A stretch of DNA of 64,000 bases, from positions 1 through 64,000 of the forward strand of contig JABIBA010000009.1 of assembly GCA_018652955.1 (NCBI GenBank), in the 5' to 3' direction. The notes under the pieces were generated by a model. It searched no databases and was not told the DNA's origin. It saw only the letters and a program-made list of their open reading frames with translations. Positions 27,952 to 36,787 of this stretch are shown one piece after another; within the stretch, counting starts at the first letter, position 1, and the number at the start of each line of letters is the position of its first letter. Source of the stretch: Candidatus Peribacter sp. (GTDB lineage: Bacteria > Patescibacteriota > Gracilibacteria > Peribacterales > Peribacteraceae). The position numbers were made by a program, and so were the translations under genes.

Positions 27952-28872
27952 CTAGGCCTTTACTCTTTCAAGTACCAATCCTCCTAGTTGACCTACTACT
28001 GTGTCGACATTGTCGTTTACGATCACGTCATCAAATAGTTCGCTGCGTGTCTTAAAGAAGTCGAGATCTGCCTCTGCGTTCTTGAGACGGTCTTCGATCT
28101 GCTTTTCGGTGTCACGTCCACGGTCTCTTAGTCTGTGTAGAAGCGAGCTGAGCATTTGACGCTTACTTTTCCCTGGTGGCATCAATCCAAATGAGAGGAT
28201 AGATCTGCGGCCGTAATGAGAGGAGAGACCTTGTAGTAAGTTCATCTCTGTAATAATCACGGGGATCATTTTCTTTTGCCAGATGGCATCGATGTCTTCT
28301 GTGCGATACCCATACCAGCGCTTTTCATCGCGAGAAGGAATACAGGTGCTTGTTGCGAGCTTCCCTTCATTCTTAAGTGCGAGGAATTCTTCTGGAGATA
28401 CGTGGACATACTCATCAGCGTCACCTTCTTTTGGTTCGCGAGTTGTGAGAATCGGCACACGCTCCACGTACTTTCCGACCTTAGTAGATAGCAGTACAGA
28501 GACTGTAGTTTTTCCAACCCCCGAAGGGCCAGTGAGCGCCAAGACGTATCCAGGGAACTCTTGCTTTACGGTTTGTTGTACTGGGATTTCATACGAGACA
28601 TCGTACGTGCGAAGCCCTTGAGTATTTACACTCGATAGGCGCATTTTTGGCAGCACTTTCATGCCGATAGCTATTGGTTGATCTGTTTCTGAAATTAAAT
28701 GTCCGCTTACCTTTTGTCCGTCTTCTAGTTCGATCAGTCCGATATTGCGAGGTCCCGCTGGGAAACCTTCTGGTGTGTGGTGCACTGTGGTAAACGACAA
28801 GATCGTCCCTTCTTGCAATTTTCGCTGCAGGTCTTTTTGGGCGCGGTGAATGGCAGCTGGAGTATTACGCAT
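27952..28872 (-). CDS. Fusion: DUF35-type OB-fold domain + guanylate-kinase-like P-loop kinase
   Basis: N-term GTILSFTTVHHTPEGFPAGPRNIGLIELEDGQKVSGHL (DUF35 OB fold, no Zn ribbon); C-term LTGPSGVGKTTV, TTREPKEGDADEYVHVSPEEF, LRDRGRDTEKQIEDRLKNA, DDVIVNDN (GMK-like). Start set at 28872, overlapping thiolase stop as ATGCGTAA. Confidence 0.8.
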   Translation of the reverse strand: MRNTPAAIHRAQKDLQRKLQEGTILSFTTVHHTPEGFPAGPRNIGLIELEDGQKVSGHLISETDQPIAIGMKVLPKMRLSSVNTQGLRTYDVSYEIPVQQTVKQEFPGYVLALTGPSGVGKTTVSVLLSTKVGKYVERVPILTTREPKEGDADEYVHVSPEEFLALKNEGKLATSTCIPSRDEKRWYGYRTEDIDAIWQKKMIPVIITEMNLLQGLSSHYGRRSILSFGLMPPGKSKRQMLSSLLHRLRDRGRDTEKQIEDRLKNAEADLDFFKTRSELFDDVIVNDNVDTVVGQLGGLVLERVKA

Positions 28873-29971
28873 GAGAGAGAATGTGGATGCCGCAGGTAGC
28901 GGCTGCTCCTCCAAAGTTATGAGCAAGTCCGTAAGAGGACTTCGAGTTTTTGAGTTGTTTCGATACATCTATAACTTGCTTAATTCCTGTAGCCGCCACT
29001 GGGTGACCGCAAGCCTTTAGTCCTCCGCTTTGGTTGATGGTCATCGGGCTTTCTTTTTCGTAGAGCGCTATAGCATTACCAGGTGTTGCAAATCCCATAT
29101 CTTCAAGAGAGATGAGGGCAGCAATAGAGAAGCAGTCGTGGAGTTCTATGTGGGCGATTTCTTCTCGCTCGATATTAGCTTCTTGTAGAGCAGCACTCAT
29201 AGCATCTTTGGTTGCTGCAAATGATGTAATAGTTGGACGGTCAGTAATACTCAATGTATCGGTAGCCAGCTGTGAGGCGGCAATCTTAATTGGGCTTTCA
29301 AATTTTGTAGACAAAACAACGCTAGCCGCCCCATCGGAGATAGGGGAGCAGTCTAGCATGCAGAGTGGGTCTGCTACTTTTGGAGACATTGAAATTGCCT
29401 CTGCGGGTATCTCTTTGCGAAATTGTGCGAAGGGATTTTTCACACCATTCTTATGATGGCGTGCACTAACATGGTTTAGGCGTTCACGGCTCAGGTTAAA
29501 TTCATGCATGTATCTATTGGCAATGAGGCCAAAAATACCAGGGAAGGTAAGGCCACATGGTGCGTCTTTCTCTGCATCAGCAGCTCCCATAAGTCCTGCG
29601 GCTATTTTGCTTGGAGCGATATCGGTCATCTTCTCTACTCCGACAACAAGTACAGTTTGTGCTTTACCACTTTCGAGTAATGCACACGCAGTATGCAGAG
29701 CGACAGCGCCAGAGGCGCAGGCAGCTTCTGCACGCAAAGCAGGTGGATGGTGTGGGAGGAGGGATGCAGCCATTGCACCCAAGTGCGCTTGATTAGATGC
29801 GACTTCACCAAGCATATTGGCGACGATAACCATATCAATATCAAGGGCGGTACAGCCTGCATTCTCAATTGCTGCATCTATAGATTCTTCCATCAGATCT
29901 TTAATCGACATATCCCAGTGCTCCCCAAAGCGAGTTTGTCCTGTGCCTGTGAGGTAGATTGGAGATTGCAT
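28865..29971 (-). CDS. Thiolase (archaeal/SCPx-type acetyl-CoA acetyltransferase)
   Basis: AEAACASGAVALHTA, HDCFSIAALISLEDMGFA, GGLKACGHPVAATGIKQ. Confidence 0.92.
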   Translation of the reverse strand: MQSPIYLTGTGQTRFGEHWDMSIKDLMEESIDAAIENAGCTALDIDMVIVANMLGEVASNQAHLGAMAASLLPHHPPALRAEAACASGAVALHTACALLESGKAQTVLVVGVEKMTDIAPSKIAAGLMGAADAEKDAPCGLTFPGIFGLIANRYMHEFNLSRERLNHVSARHHKNGVKNPFAQFRKEIPAEAISMSPKVADPLCMLDCSPISDGAASVVLSTKFESPIKIAASQLATDTLSITDRPTITSFAATKDAMSAALQEANIEREEIAHIELHDCFSIAALISLEDMGFATPGNAIALYEKESPMTINQSGGLKACGHPVAATGIKQVIDVSKQLKNSKSSYGLAHNFGGAAATCGIHILSHA

Positions 29972-30993
29972 TAATGAGCTGCTGTAAGTTTTTGGTATTC
30001 GCAGTAGTTGATGTAGGTCGTTTCTCTAGTATCAGGTGCAAGTGCTACACCATCGCGCATCATCGTCATTAAGAATGCATCAGATCCTGCGCCAGAACCA
30101 TATGAGACTAGTAGAATGCGGTCACTCTTCTTTGCCTGTTGTAATACATGGGCAAGGCCGAGTGGACTGCAGGCTGAGTAGGTGTTTCCAACAGTTGGGA
30201 CGATAAATCCGTGCTCAAGTTGCTCTTTGGTAAAGCCTAACTCTTTGGCGATGCGACTTGGGAACTTCGCATTTGGCATATGGAAAACTACATGATCGAT
30301 GTCTTCTGGTTTGATCTTTCCTACTTCGAGTATCCCTTTGGTCGCTTCTCGTACGTGGTGAAAGTACGCAGGCTCTCCAGTAAAACGACCTGCATGTTCT
30401 GGGTGCTGTTTTCCATTTGCCCTCCAGAAGTCTGGTGTGTCTGTGGTAAACGACAGAGTCTGATCTATCTGGCAGAGTGCGTTCTTATTATCAGTCGACC
30501 CCATAACGAATGCAGCGGCACCTGCTGCTGCAGTGTATTCGAGTGCATCACCGGGTTTGGATTGTGCGCAGTCTGCACCTATCGCCAGTCCATGACTTAT
30601 TTGCTTTGAGCGAATCATACTATCGACAATCTGCATCGCCGCTGTTCCTGCTTTGCAGGCAAACTCGAGGTCTGCGCAATGACAGAACGGGTCACACTCA
30701 AGAGCGGCTGCTACCATTCCACTTGTTGGTTTTACGGCGTACGGGTGGCTTTCGGATCCTACAAATACTGCAGAGATCTGAGAAGTTTTAATATCTGCTA
30801 ATTCAATTGCCTGACGCCCTGCTTCAAATGCGAGGGTGAAGGTATCTTCTCCTGCATCTGGTACAGATTTTTCTGTAACCCCTAGACCTGCTTTCATTGT
30901 CTCTGGATCTTGTTTCCAGGCGTGCGCAATCTCTTCCGACGTTATACGTCGGGAGGGGATGGATATACCGAAACCAAGGATGGCGGATTTCAT
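29971..30993 (-). CDS. Hydroxymethylglutaryl-CoA synthase (archaeal type)
   Basis: AVFVGSESHPYAVKPTSGMVAAAL, DLEFACKAGTAAMQ, HMPNAKFPSRIAKELGF, GNTYSACSPLGL. Confidence 0.93.
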   Translation of the reverse strand: MKSAILGFGISIPSRRITSEEIAHAWKQDPETMKAGLGVTEKSVPDAGEDTFTLAFEAGRQAIELADIKTSQISAVFVGSESHPYAVKPTSGMVAAALECDPFCHCADLEFACKAGTAAMQIVDSMIRSKQISHGLAIGADCAQSKPGDALEYTAAAGAAAFVMGSTDNKNALCQIDQTLSFTTDTPDFWRANGKQHPEHAGRFTGEPAYFHHVREATKGILEVGKIKPEDIDHVVFHMPNAKFPSRIAKELGFTKEQLEHGFIVPTVGNTYSACSPLGLAHVLQQAKKSDRILLVSYGSGAGSDAFLMTMMRDGVALAPDTRETTYINYCEYQKLTAAH

Positions 30994-31071
30994 CGAAAGA
31001 GATTTTAGCAGAGATTCGGCTCTGTAAAGCTATTTAGAAGGGTATTTATTGGTTGTGGCAAGAGGTCTTAT

Positions 31072-31484
31072 TTGTAACTTTTCAGATGAATAGTTCTAGT
31101 TCTTGTTCATTTTTGCCTTAATGCAAAAACGAACCAAAAAAATCAAGACGAGCGCAGACTCGTGCGAAGCAAAGTTTCTATTGCTTTAGATGTGCGCACT
31201 TTCAACCAAGCTTGCTTCGCAACTTGGCATTCAAGTGCTAAACACGCATTATGACCATATTCTTCGCTCTCAAACAGGTGCGCTCGTCGCTTACGGATAT
31301 AACATTCGTCGTCATGCCACTGTAATGTGGACGAAGATCACCCCGCCTTAGTGTCATCGTAGCGACGCAGTGCGAAGCTGCGCAGCAGACTTCGTCCAGG
31401 AGCGCTCGGGTTCATATTGTCTTTATTTCTTCGTTCACGTCTGTGGCAAAGATTTTTGGTTACTTTTCATCTGAAAAGTTACAA
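31072..31484. repeat. 413-bp intergenic element bounded by perfect 19-bp inverted repeats
   Basis: TTGTAACTTTTCAGATGAA (31072-31090) and TTCATCTGAAAAGTTACAA (31466-31484); subterminal hairpin TTTTTGC-cttaat-GCAAAAA at 31110-31129; no ORF. Confidence 0.7.
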
Positions 31485-31489
31485 CAAGA

Positions 31490-32647
31490 TTATCTAGCCA
31501 ATTTCTTATGACTACTTGCAAGCTTCTGTGCAGCTTGAGCAGCTAGAAGACTGATTTCTCCTGCGAGGACTGCAGCTCCAATAGATTCAGCGAGCTGCTG
31601 AGCAGGTTTAAGATTGGTCTTTGGTTTCATGAGAAGATCTAAGCACTGACGCTGTGCAGGAAGCTCTGTTCCTCCTCCACGTACTCCAACGAGTAAAGCG
31701 GGGATACGCACACGTACAGAGATGCCATGTGCTTCTTCGGATACTGTTGTATCGGTCATCGATCCTTCTACTGTATGTGCAGTATCTTGCCCCGTTGAAA
31801 GATAGAGAGCAGCGATGACGTTTGCTGCATGCAAGTTAGACCCTATTGCTCCTGCAATGTTAGAGCCTCTTTTGAGCTTGGCTTCATACACATCAAGTAG
31901 TTTACTTGGCTCTACCTTCAGGATTTCTTTGATGATGTGTGGCTTGAGGAGTGCTTCGGCGATCACTTCGTATCCACGACCTTTGTCGTGCGTTCGCCTG
32001 CTTGGCTTTTTATCGCTATCAACATTTCCTGCAATCGTGATGAGTTCTGCATCAAGTTTTTGCGCAATCCAGTCTCCAATTTGTTGCGCAGCAATCGTGA
32101 TCATATTCATTCCCATGGCTTCATCAGTATCAGCTCGCAAAGATAGGAAGACGTAGTTATCGTCTTGGTCGATGTCGTATCCAAGGATTTTCAAGTGACT
32201 ACTTGTTGCTTCTCCGATCTTCTTCCACTCATCAGATTTTTGGTTTATTGAATCAATAAATTGTTCAGGTTTTTTATTTACTCTAAAAGCAATAGACCGA
32301 GTAATACCATGGTGAACCGATGTAATTTTTATCCCTTCTCCTTCGGACGCTGCTTTACATCCACGGTTCACGCTGGCAACCAATGCACCTTCGGTAGTTG
32401 CGAGTGGCAGATGCAGCTGCGATGTTTCAAGTGAGCTGAATGTTGCCTTCAGTGGACCTGCGTATCCGACTGGAATCGGAATACTTCCAAACATCTGTTC
32501 GCAGTTATTTACTTCTGCCTGTCCTATTCTGTTTGGCTCTGTTCCAAGTAACGACAGATTTAAATCCAAAGTATCTTGGATCTTCATTCTTCGTACGGCA
32601 CAGCGCTCGTGAGAGGAGAGTGATTCTGGAAGGTCGCGGAGGTTCAT
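31490..32647 (-). CDS. Hydroxymethylglutaryl-CoA reductase (class I-like)
   Basis: IPIPVGYAGPLK, LATTEGALVASVNRGCKA, DTDEAMGMNMITIA, GNVDSDKKPSRR, SNLHAANVIAALYLSTGQD. Confidence 0.94.
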   Translation of the reverse strand: MNLRDLPESLSSHERCAVRRMKIQDTLDLNLSLLGTEPNRIGQAEVNNCEQMFGSIPIPVGYAGPLKATFSSLETSQLHLPLATTEGALVASVNRGCKAASEGEGIKITSVHHGITRSIAFRVNKKPEQFIDSINQKSDEWKKIGEATSSHLKILGYDIDQDDNYVFLSLRADTDEAMGMNMITIAAQQIGDWIAQKLDAELITIAGNVDSDKKPSRRTHDKGRGYEVIAEALLKPHIIKEILKVEPSKLLDVYEAKLKRGSNIAGAIGSNLHAANVIAALYLSTGQDTAHTVEGSMTDTTVSEEAHGISVRVRIPALLVGVRGGGTELPAQRQCLDLLMKPKTNLKPAQQLAESIGAAVLAGEISLLAAQAAQKLASSHKKLAR

Positions 32648-33624
32648 TAGACTAAGTATGCCCCTTGGCCTACTGATGCCTCAAACACTTTGCAGCTTTC
32701 TTGGGCGTGCGCATATTCAGTTATTCTCTCTTTTGCCTCATCCGTGCAGAATAAATGGACCGTAGGGCCTGCATCCATGGTATAGAGAACAGGGAGGTGG
32801 TCCGCCTTCCTCATGCTTTTTACCTCATCTAATATCCGATAGGTCTCATCACTTAAGTAATTCAGAGGTGGATCTTGGGTCTGCATACAGTGGTGCATTT
32901 CCATACAATCTTCTTCTACGACTGCCTGCAGCTTCTCGAAATCTTTCGCAAGGAGTGCGTCGATACATTCTTGCTGTCGGTGATTATTAATATCTTCAAC
33001 ACGCTTCGCAAAGTCTGGGCTTGTCCACGCCTTAGGGTGTCCTTCGGAGGACCCGACTTTCTTCTCTTCGGTACTTGGAACGATGATGATGTCATGAAGG
33101 TTCCAGTGATGCTCGTCTGCAACCTGCCATCCTTTAGATCCATCGATAAACAAGTTCTCTTCATTACGCACTGCACCGTATCCACCAAAGATACTGCGAG
33201 CAGCACTACCTGAGCCGAGGCGAGCCATGACACTGATCTGTTCATCGGTGAGATCCGCATCGACTAAACCAGAAACAGCTTTTGCGAGTGCAGAAAATAC
33301 TGCAGCAGAAGAGGCGAGTCCGATACTTGGTGGAATCTGAGAGTCGATAGTTATCGTTAGATTGGAGACTTCAGTTGGTGCAATTGTTGCGAGGTAGACT
33401 TCTATCAAGTTGAGAGTTTTCTGAAACCGCACTGTGTCTTTTTCGGTCATCTCTTTATTGGCAGAGGTAACCGAGAGTGTCTCTGCAAGTTCTATGGATA
33501 CATCAACATGAGGACCATCGAGCGTCATCGCGAGGTTCTCATTTGCACACAGACGAAATTCGTCGTGTCTGTTTCCCCAGTATTTAATAAGCGCGATGTT
33601 TGGTGTAGAGCGGGCGGTGATCAT
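32647..33624 (-). CDS. Diphosphomevalonate (or phosphomevalonate) decarboxylase
   Basis: STPNIALIKYWGNR, IPPSIGLASSAAVFSALAKA, ARLGSGSAARSIFGGYG. Confidence 0.92.
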   Translation of the reverse strand: MITARSTPNIALIKYWGNRHDEFRLCANENLAMTLDGPHVDVSIELAETLSVTSANKEMTEKDTVRFQKTLNLIEVYLATIAPTEVSNLTITIDSQIPPSIGLASSAAVFSALAKAVSGLVDADLTDEQISVMARLGSGSAARSIFGGYGAVRNEENLFIDGSKGWQVADEHHWNLHDIIIVPSTEEKKVGSSEGHPKAWTSPDFAKRVEDINNHRQQECIDALLAKDFEKLQAVVEEDCMEMHHCMQTQDPPLNYLSDETYRILDEVKSMRKADHLPVLYTMDAGPTVHLFCTDEAKERITEYAHAQESCKVFEASVGQGAYLV

Positions 33625-34442
33625 AATCGGATTATAGGGTACGTGTTATCCGCTAAAGAAGCATCGGTATTAATGGCCAAAATCATTCCACATCCACCTG
33701 TGCGACTTCCTGCTCCTATTACCTTGGCAGATCCGCCTTCTTGTTCAATTTTTGTGATCAATTCTTTTGCCTTATCTGTAACAATACCAAGTGACTGCTG
33801 CGCTTTATTATGCTCTTTAAAAATCTCTGATAAATCTGTATTTTGTTGCAGTTTCTTACTACAGTTTCCAATGATTTCGAGTGGTTCAGATAACTCTTCT
33901 TTTCGCTCAGTTACCCATGCAACTAACTCTGGTGTTTGCTGCTCAGGATCTCCGGTGTCTATAAGAAGTGCTCCATCGAGTAGATTCTTTGGAAGGTCGA
34001 TGACCTTGGGCTCAGATCCTTTAATAAACTGCACGGGGCTTTCATTCCAGATCACTGCAAAGTCGATACCACTGTTTCCAGGGTTAACGATATCTTCGAT
34101 CTCTGCAGCGCGCTCTTTGCAGTCCTCTCCAAGAAGACATTTGCATACTGCAATAACCAAAGAAGTAGAGCTTCCCATTCCTTTACCGAGTGGAATCTCG
34201 CTCGCAATTGCTAGTGCACCTCCAAACGTACCGCATTCATGAATGATCTGCTTGAGATACTGTTGCCACTCCGGCTGTCCGACCATTTGCTCCCAAGCGA
34301 CTGAGAGATCACCTGACTCTGCATCTTCCTCAAAACTCACAGCCATCTTAAGAGGAGAGGGTACTGCTATCCCAGGGTAGCCAAAGAGAACCGCGTACTC
34401 ACCCGTAAGGATGATCTTTCCTGAAACAGTTGCAGTACTCAT
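33621..34442 (-). CDS. GHMP kinase, probable mevalonate kinase
   Basis: GKIILTGEYAVLFGYPGIAVP, IPLGKGMGSSTSLVIAVCK, NSGIDFAVIW. Confidence 0.85.
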   Translation of the reverse strand: MSTATVSGKIILTGEYAVLFGYPGIAVPSPLKMAVSFEEDAESGDLSVAWEQMVGQPEWQQYLKQIIHECGTFGGALAIASEIPLGKGMGSSTSLVIAVCKCLLGEDCKERAAEIEDIVNPGNSGIDFAVIWNESPVQFIKGSEPKVIDLPKNLLDGALLIDTGDPEQQTPELVAWVTERKEELSEPLEIIGNCSKKLQQNTDLSEIFKEHNKAQQSLGIVTDKAKELITKIEQEGGSAKVIGAGSRTGGCGMILAINTDASLADNTYPIIRL

Positions 34443-35107
34443 CCTCCGAACCTTCGGGTACGATCTGCAAATGTTGTGACTGAAGTTTCTAGATCTTCTA
34501 CAGAGAAGTCAGGAAAGAATTTATCAATAAAGTCCCACTCCGCATACGCTGCCTGCCATAAGAAGAAGTTGCTGGTGCGATGCTCTCCTGAAGTGCGAAT
34601 TATCAAATCAATATCAGAAAGTTCTGGGTGGTCGAGTGCGGCAGAGATCCCATCTTCACTTTTGTCATCAGTTTTGCCGAGGGCACGCACAATTTCATCT
34701 TTTCCACCGTAATCTATAGCAAGATGCAGTGTAAATTCTGTTTGGTCTTTTGTTTCCTCTTCTACCTCTGCAATAAGTGCTGAAAGAGAAGCGGGGATAC
34801 GGTCCTTGCGACCACTGTGAACAAAGCGCGTTTTATTCTCTAAGAATGTTGAACGTTCTTTTTCTAGATATTCTTCGAGTAGGCCCATCAACATATCAAT
34901 TTCTTTCTGATCACGTTTCCAGTTCTCTGTTGAAAAGCACCAGACGGTAAGAGTGTTTACACGGGAATCTTCTCGGCACCAGTCTGTAAGGGTACGGAAG
35001 TTTTCTATTGCTACCTTGTGTCCTTCCCAAGGTTTAAGGGTACGGGTTTTTGCCCAACGCCTGTTTCCGTCAGGAATGATAGCAATGTGTAAACCGTTAT
35101 CTGGCAT
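34439..35107 (-). CDS. uppS: Isoprenyl transferase (undecaprenyl diphosphate synthase family)
   Basis: LHIAIIPDGNRRWAKTRTLKPWEGH, TVWCFSTENWKR, DLIIRTSGEHRTSNFFLWQAAYAEWDFIDKFFPDF. Confidence 0.95.
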   Translation of the reverse strand: MPDNGLHIAIIPDGNRRWAKTRTLKPWEGHKVAIENFRTLTDWCREDSRVNTLTVWCFSTENWKRDQKEIDMLMGLLEEYLEKERSTFLENKTRFVHSGRKDRIPASLSALIAEVEEETKDQTEFTLHLAIDYGGKDEIVRALGKTDDKSEDGISAALDHPELSDIDLIIRTSGEHRTSNFFLWQAAYAEWDFIDKFFPDFSVEDLETSVTTFADRTRRFGG

Positions 35108-35618
35108 CGAGAGCTATCGGTAATGCGAGGTGAAACCACGGAGCGTATGTTTCTGGGCGCTCTTCCATATCCTTTTTAAGCTCATCAAGTTCTATCCATT
35201 TCATCTCCATAATTTCTGCAGGGTCTGGATGCATTTGCGTTGATTCTTCAACAGTTCCTATCAGTACTGTGTCATATTCGTATTCTGTCCCTTTGCCATC
35301 AGGGTCGTCAGCTTTATAAACAAATGAGTCTGCAACGGAGAGTCCTGTGCGAAACCCACACTCTTCTTTGAGCCTGTCTGCACCTTCTATCTCGATAGGA
35401 AACTTCTCTTTTGGGTGAGAGCAGCAGGTATTTGCCCAATATCCTGGGAAGAGCATCTTTACAGAAGCACGTCTCTGGATGAGGATTTTGCTCATATCAG
35501 GGCTAAATATAAAGACAGAGAAGGCTTTATGGAGCTTTCCACCCTCGGTGTGAGCCTCGATAATTTCGGACTTCCCAAGCGATTCTCCCTGTTCATTAGT
35601 TAGAATGACGGATTTCAT
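35097..35618 (-). CDS. idi: Isopentenyl-diphosphate delta-isomerase, type I (Nudix)
   Basis: KLHKAFSVFIFSPDMSKILIQRRASVKMLFPGYWANTCCSHPK, RLKEECGF. Confidence 0.93.
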   Translation of the reverse strand: MKSVILTNEQGESLGKSEIIEAHTEGGKLHKAFSVFIFSPDMSKILIQRRASVKMLFPGYWANTCCSHPKEKFPIEIEGADRLKEECGFRTGLSVADSFVYKADDPDGKGTEYEYDTVLIGTVEESTQMHPDPAEIMEMKWIELDELKKDMEERPETYAPWFHLALPIALDAR

Positions 35619-35657
35619 GGGTTTATTATAACACTAAATTACGCTATAATAGTCTTA

Positions 35658-36710
35658 ATGGAACAAATACAACAGATTCTGCAATATCAAGTACTTAGCA
35701 ACACCGTTGCTCAGCTTGGGGTCGCAATTGCGATCTTCTTGGGTATTTTCATCGCTATGAAGATAACGAGAAAGCATGTCATTGGACGTATGATCAAGAT
35801 GTCTGAGAAAACAAGCTCCAGAGTAGATGACACCGTTTCTGCTTTCCTTGGAGGTATAAAAACTCCTATCTATCTGTTGGTTGCTCTTTTTGTAGCTTTG
35901 CAGGGGATAACAGTACCAGATTCTATGAATTTGATTATCGATATCGCCATATTGGTGGTGGTTGTTTCACAGGTAATTAAGCTCTTAGAAGAGGTATTTT
36001 CTATGATGCTTGGAGCACAGTTTAAGAAGACCAACCCAAACTCTGAACTTCCTGGAATCTTTCGTGTAGGTATTCGCCTACTTCTTTGGTCTATAGGAGT
36101 TTTATTGATTCTCTCGAATGCAGGTGTAAATATCTCCTCTCTTATTGCAGGTCTTGGAATTGGAGGTTTAGCGATCTCCCTTGCTTTGCAAAATATCCTC
36201 TCGGACCTCTTTGCATCGTTTTCTATCGCAGTGGATAAGCCATTTGAGATAGGGGACTTTATTATTATTGGAGAGCACAAAGGAACCGTAAAACATATTG
36301 GAATGAAGACCACACGCATTACAGCGCTCGAAGGAGAAGAGATTGTTATCTCTAATGCAGAGCTTACGACTGCCAGAGTGCAAAACTATAAGAAGATGCA
36401 GAAGCGACGTATCGTATTTGGATTTGGATGCACGTACGATGCTAAGCCTGAACAGCTAGAAAAAATAGCTGCTGACGTCGGAAAGATTATTGAAGATCAT
36501 GCACTCGCAGAGCTTGATCGTATTCATTTTAATGCATTCGGTGATAGCGACTTACAGTTTGAGGCGGTATATTACATGACAACAAGTGACTATAACGATT
36601 ACATGAATACACAGCAGGATATTAATGTTCGTATCCTTAAATACTACGCAGAAAATGGCCTAGAAATGGCTTTCCCAACACAAACTCTTTACGTAAAGAA
36701 AGACAGTTAA
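35658..36710 (+). CDS. MscS family mechanosensitive ion channel
   Basis: LIAGLGIGGLAISLALQNILSDLFASFSIAVDKPFEIGDFIIIGEHKGTVKHIGMKTTRI. Confidence 0.94.
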   Translation: MEQIQQILQYQVLSNTVAQLGVAIAIFLGIFIAMKITRKHVIGRMIKMSEKTSSRVDDTVSAFLGGIKTPIYLLVALFVALQGITVPDSMNLIIDIAILVVVVSQVIKLLEEVFSMMLGAQFKKTNPNSELPGIFRVGIRLLLWSIGVLLILSNAGVNISSLIAGLGIGGLAISLALQNILSDLFASFSIAVDKPFEIGDFIIIGEHKGTVKHIGMKTTRITALEGEEIVISNAELTTARVQNYKKMQKRRIVFGFGCTYDAKPEQLEKIAADVGKIIEDHALAELDRIHFNAFGDSDLQFEAVYYMTTSDYNDYMNTQQDINVRILKYYAENGLEMAFPTQTLYVKKDS

Positions 36711-36787
36711 TTCTGCAGTGAAGAAATAGGGTTACAGAAAAGAATGTAAGTACGGTAGTATGTGAATGTTTCTTTCATGCTTTTCAT

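Noticed and set aside
28873-28968. Upstream start for the DUF35-kinase fusion (ORF track start 28968)
   Set aside because: Would overlap the thiolase coding region by ~100 bp and add residues without OB-fold similarity; ATG at 28872 gives a typical 8-nt coupled overlap
31466-31484. Interpretation of the right inverted-repeat end as a simple terminator of HMGR
   Set aside because: The local palindrome could terminate, but the perfect 19-bp match to a distant copy 394 bp away is better explained by an element end; both roles remain possible
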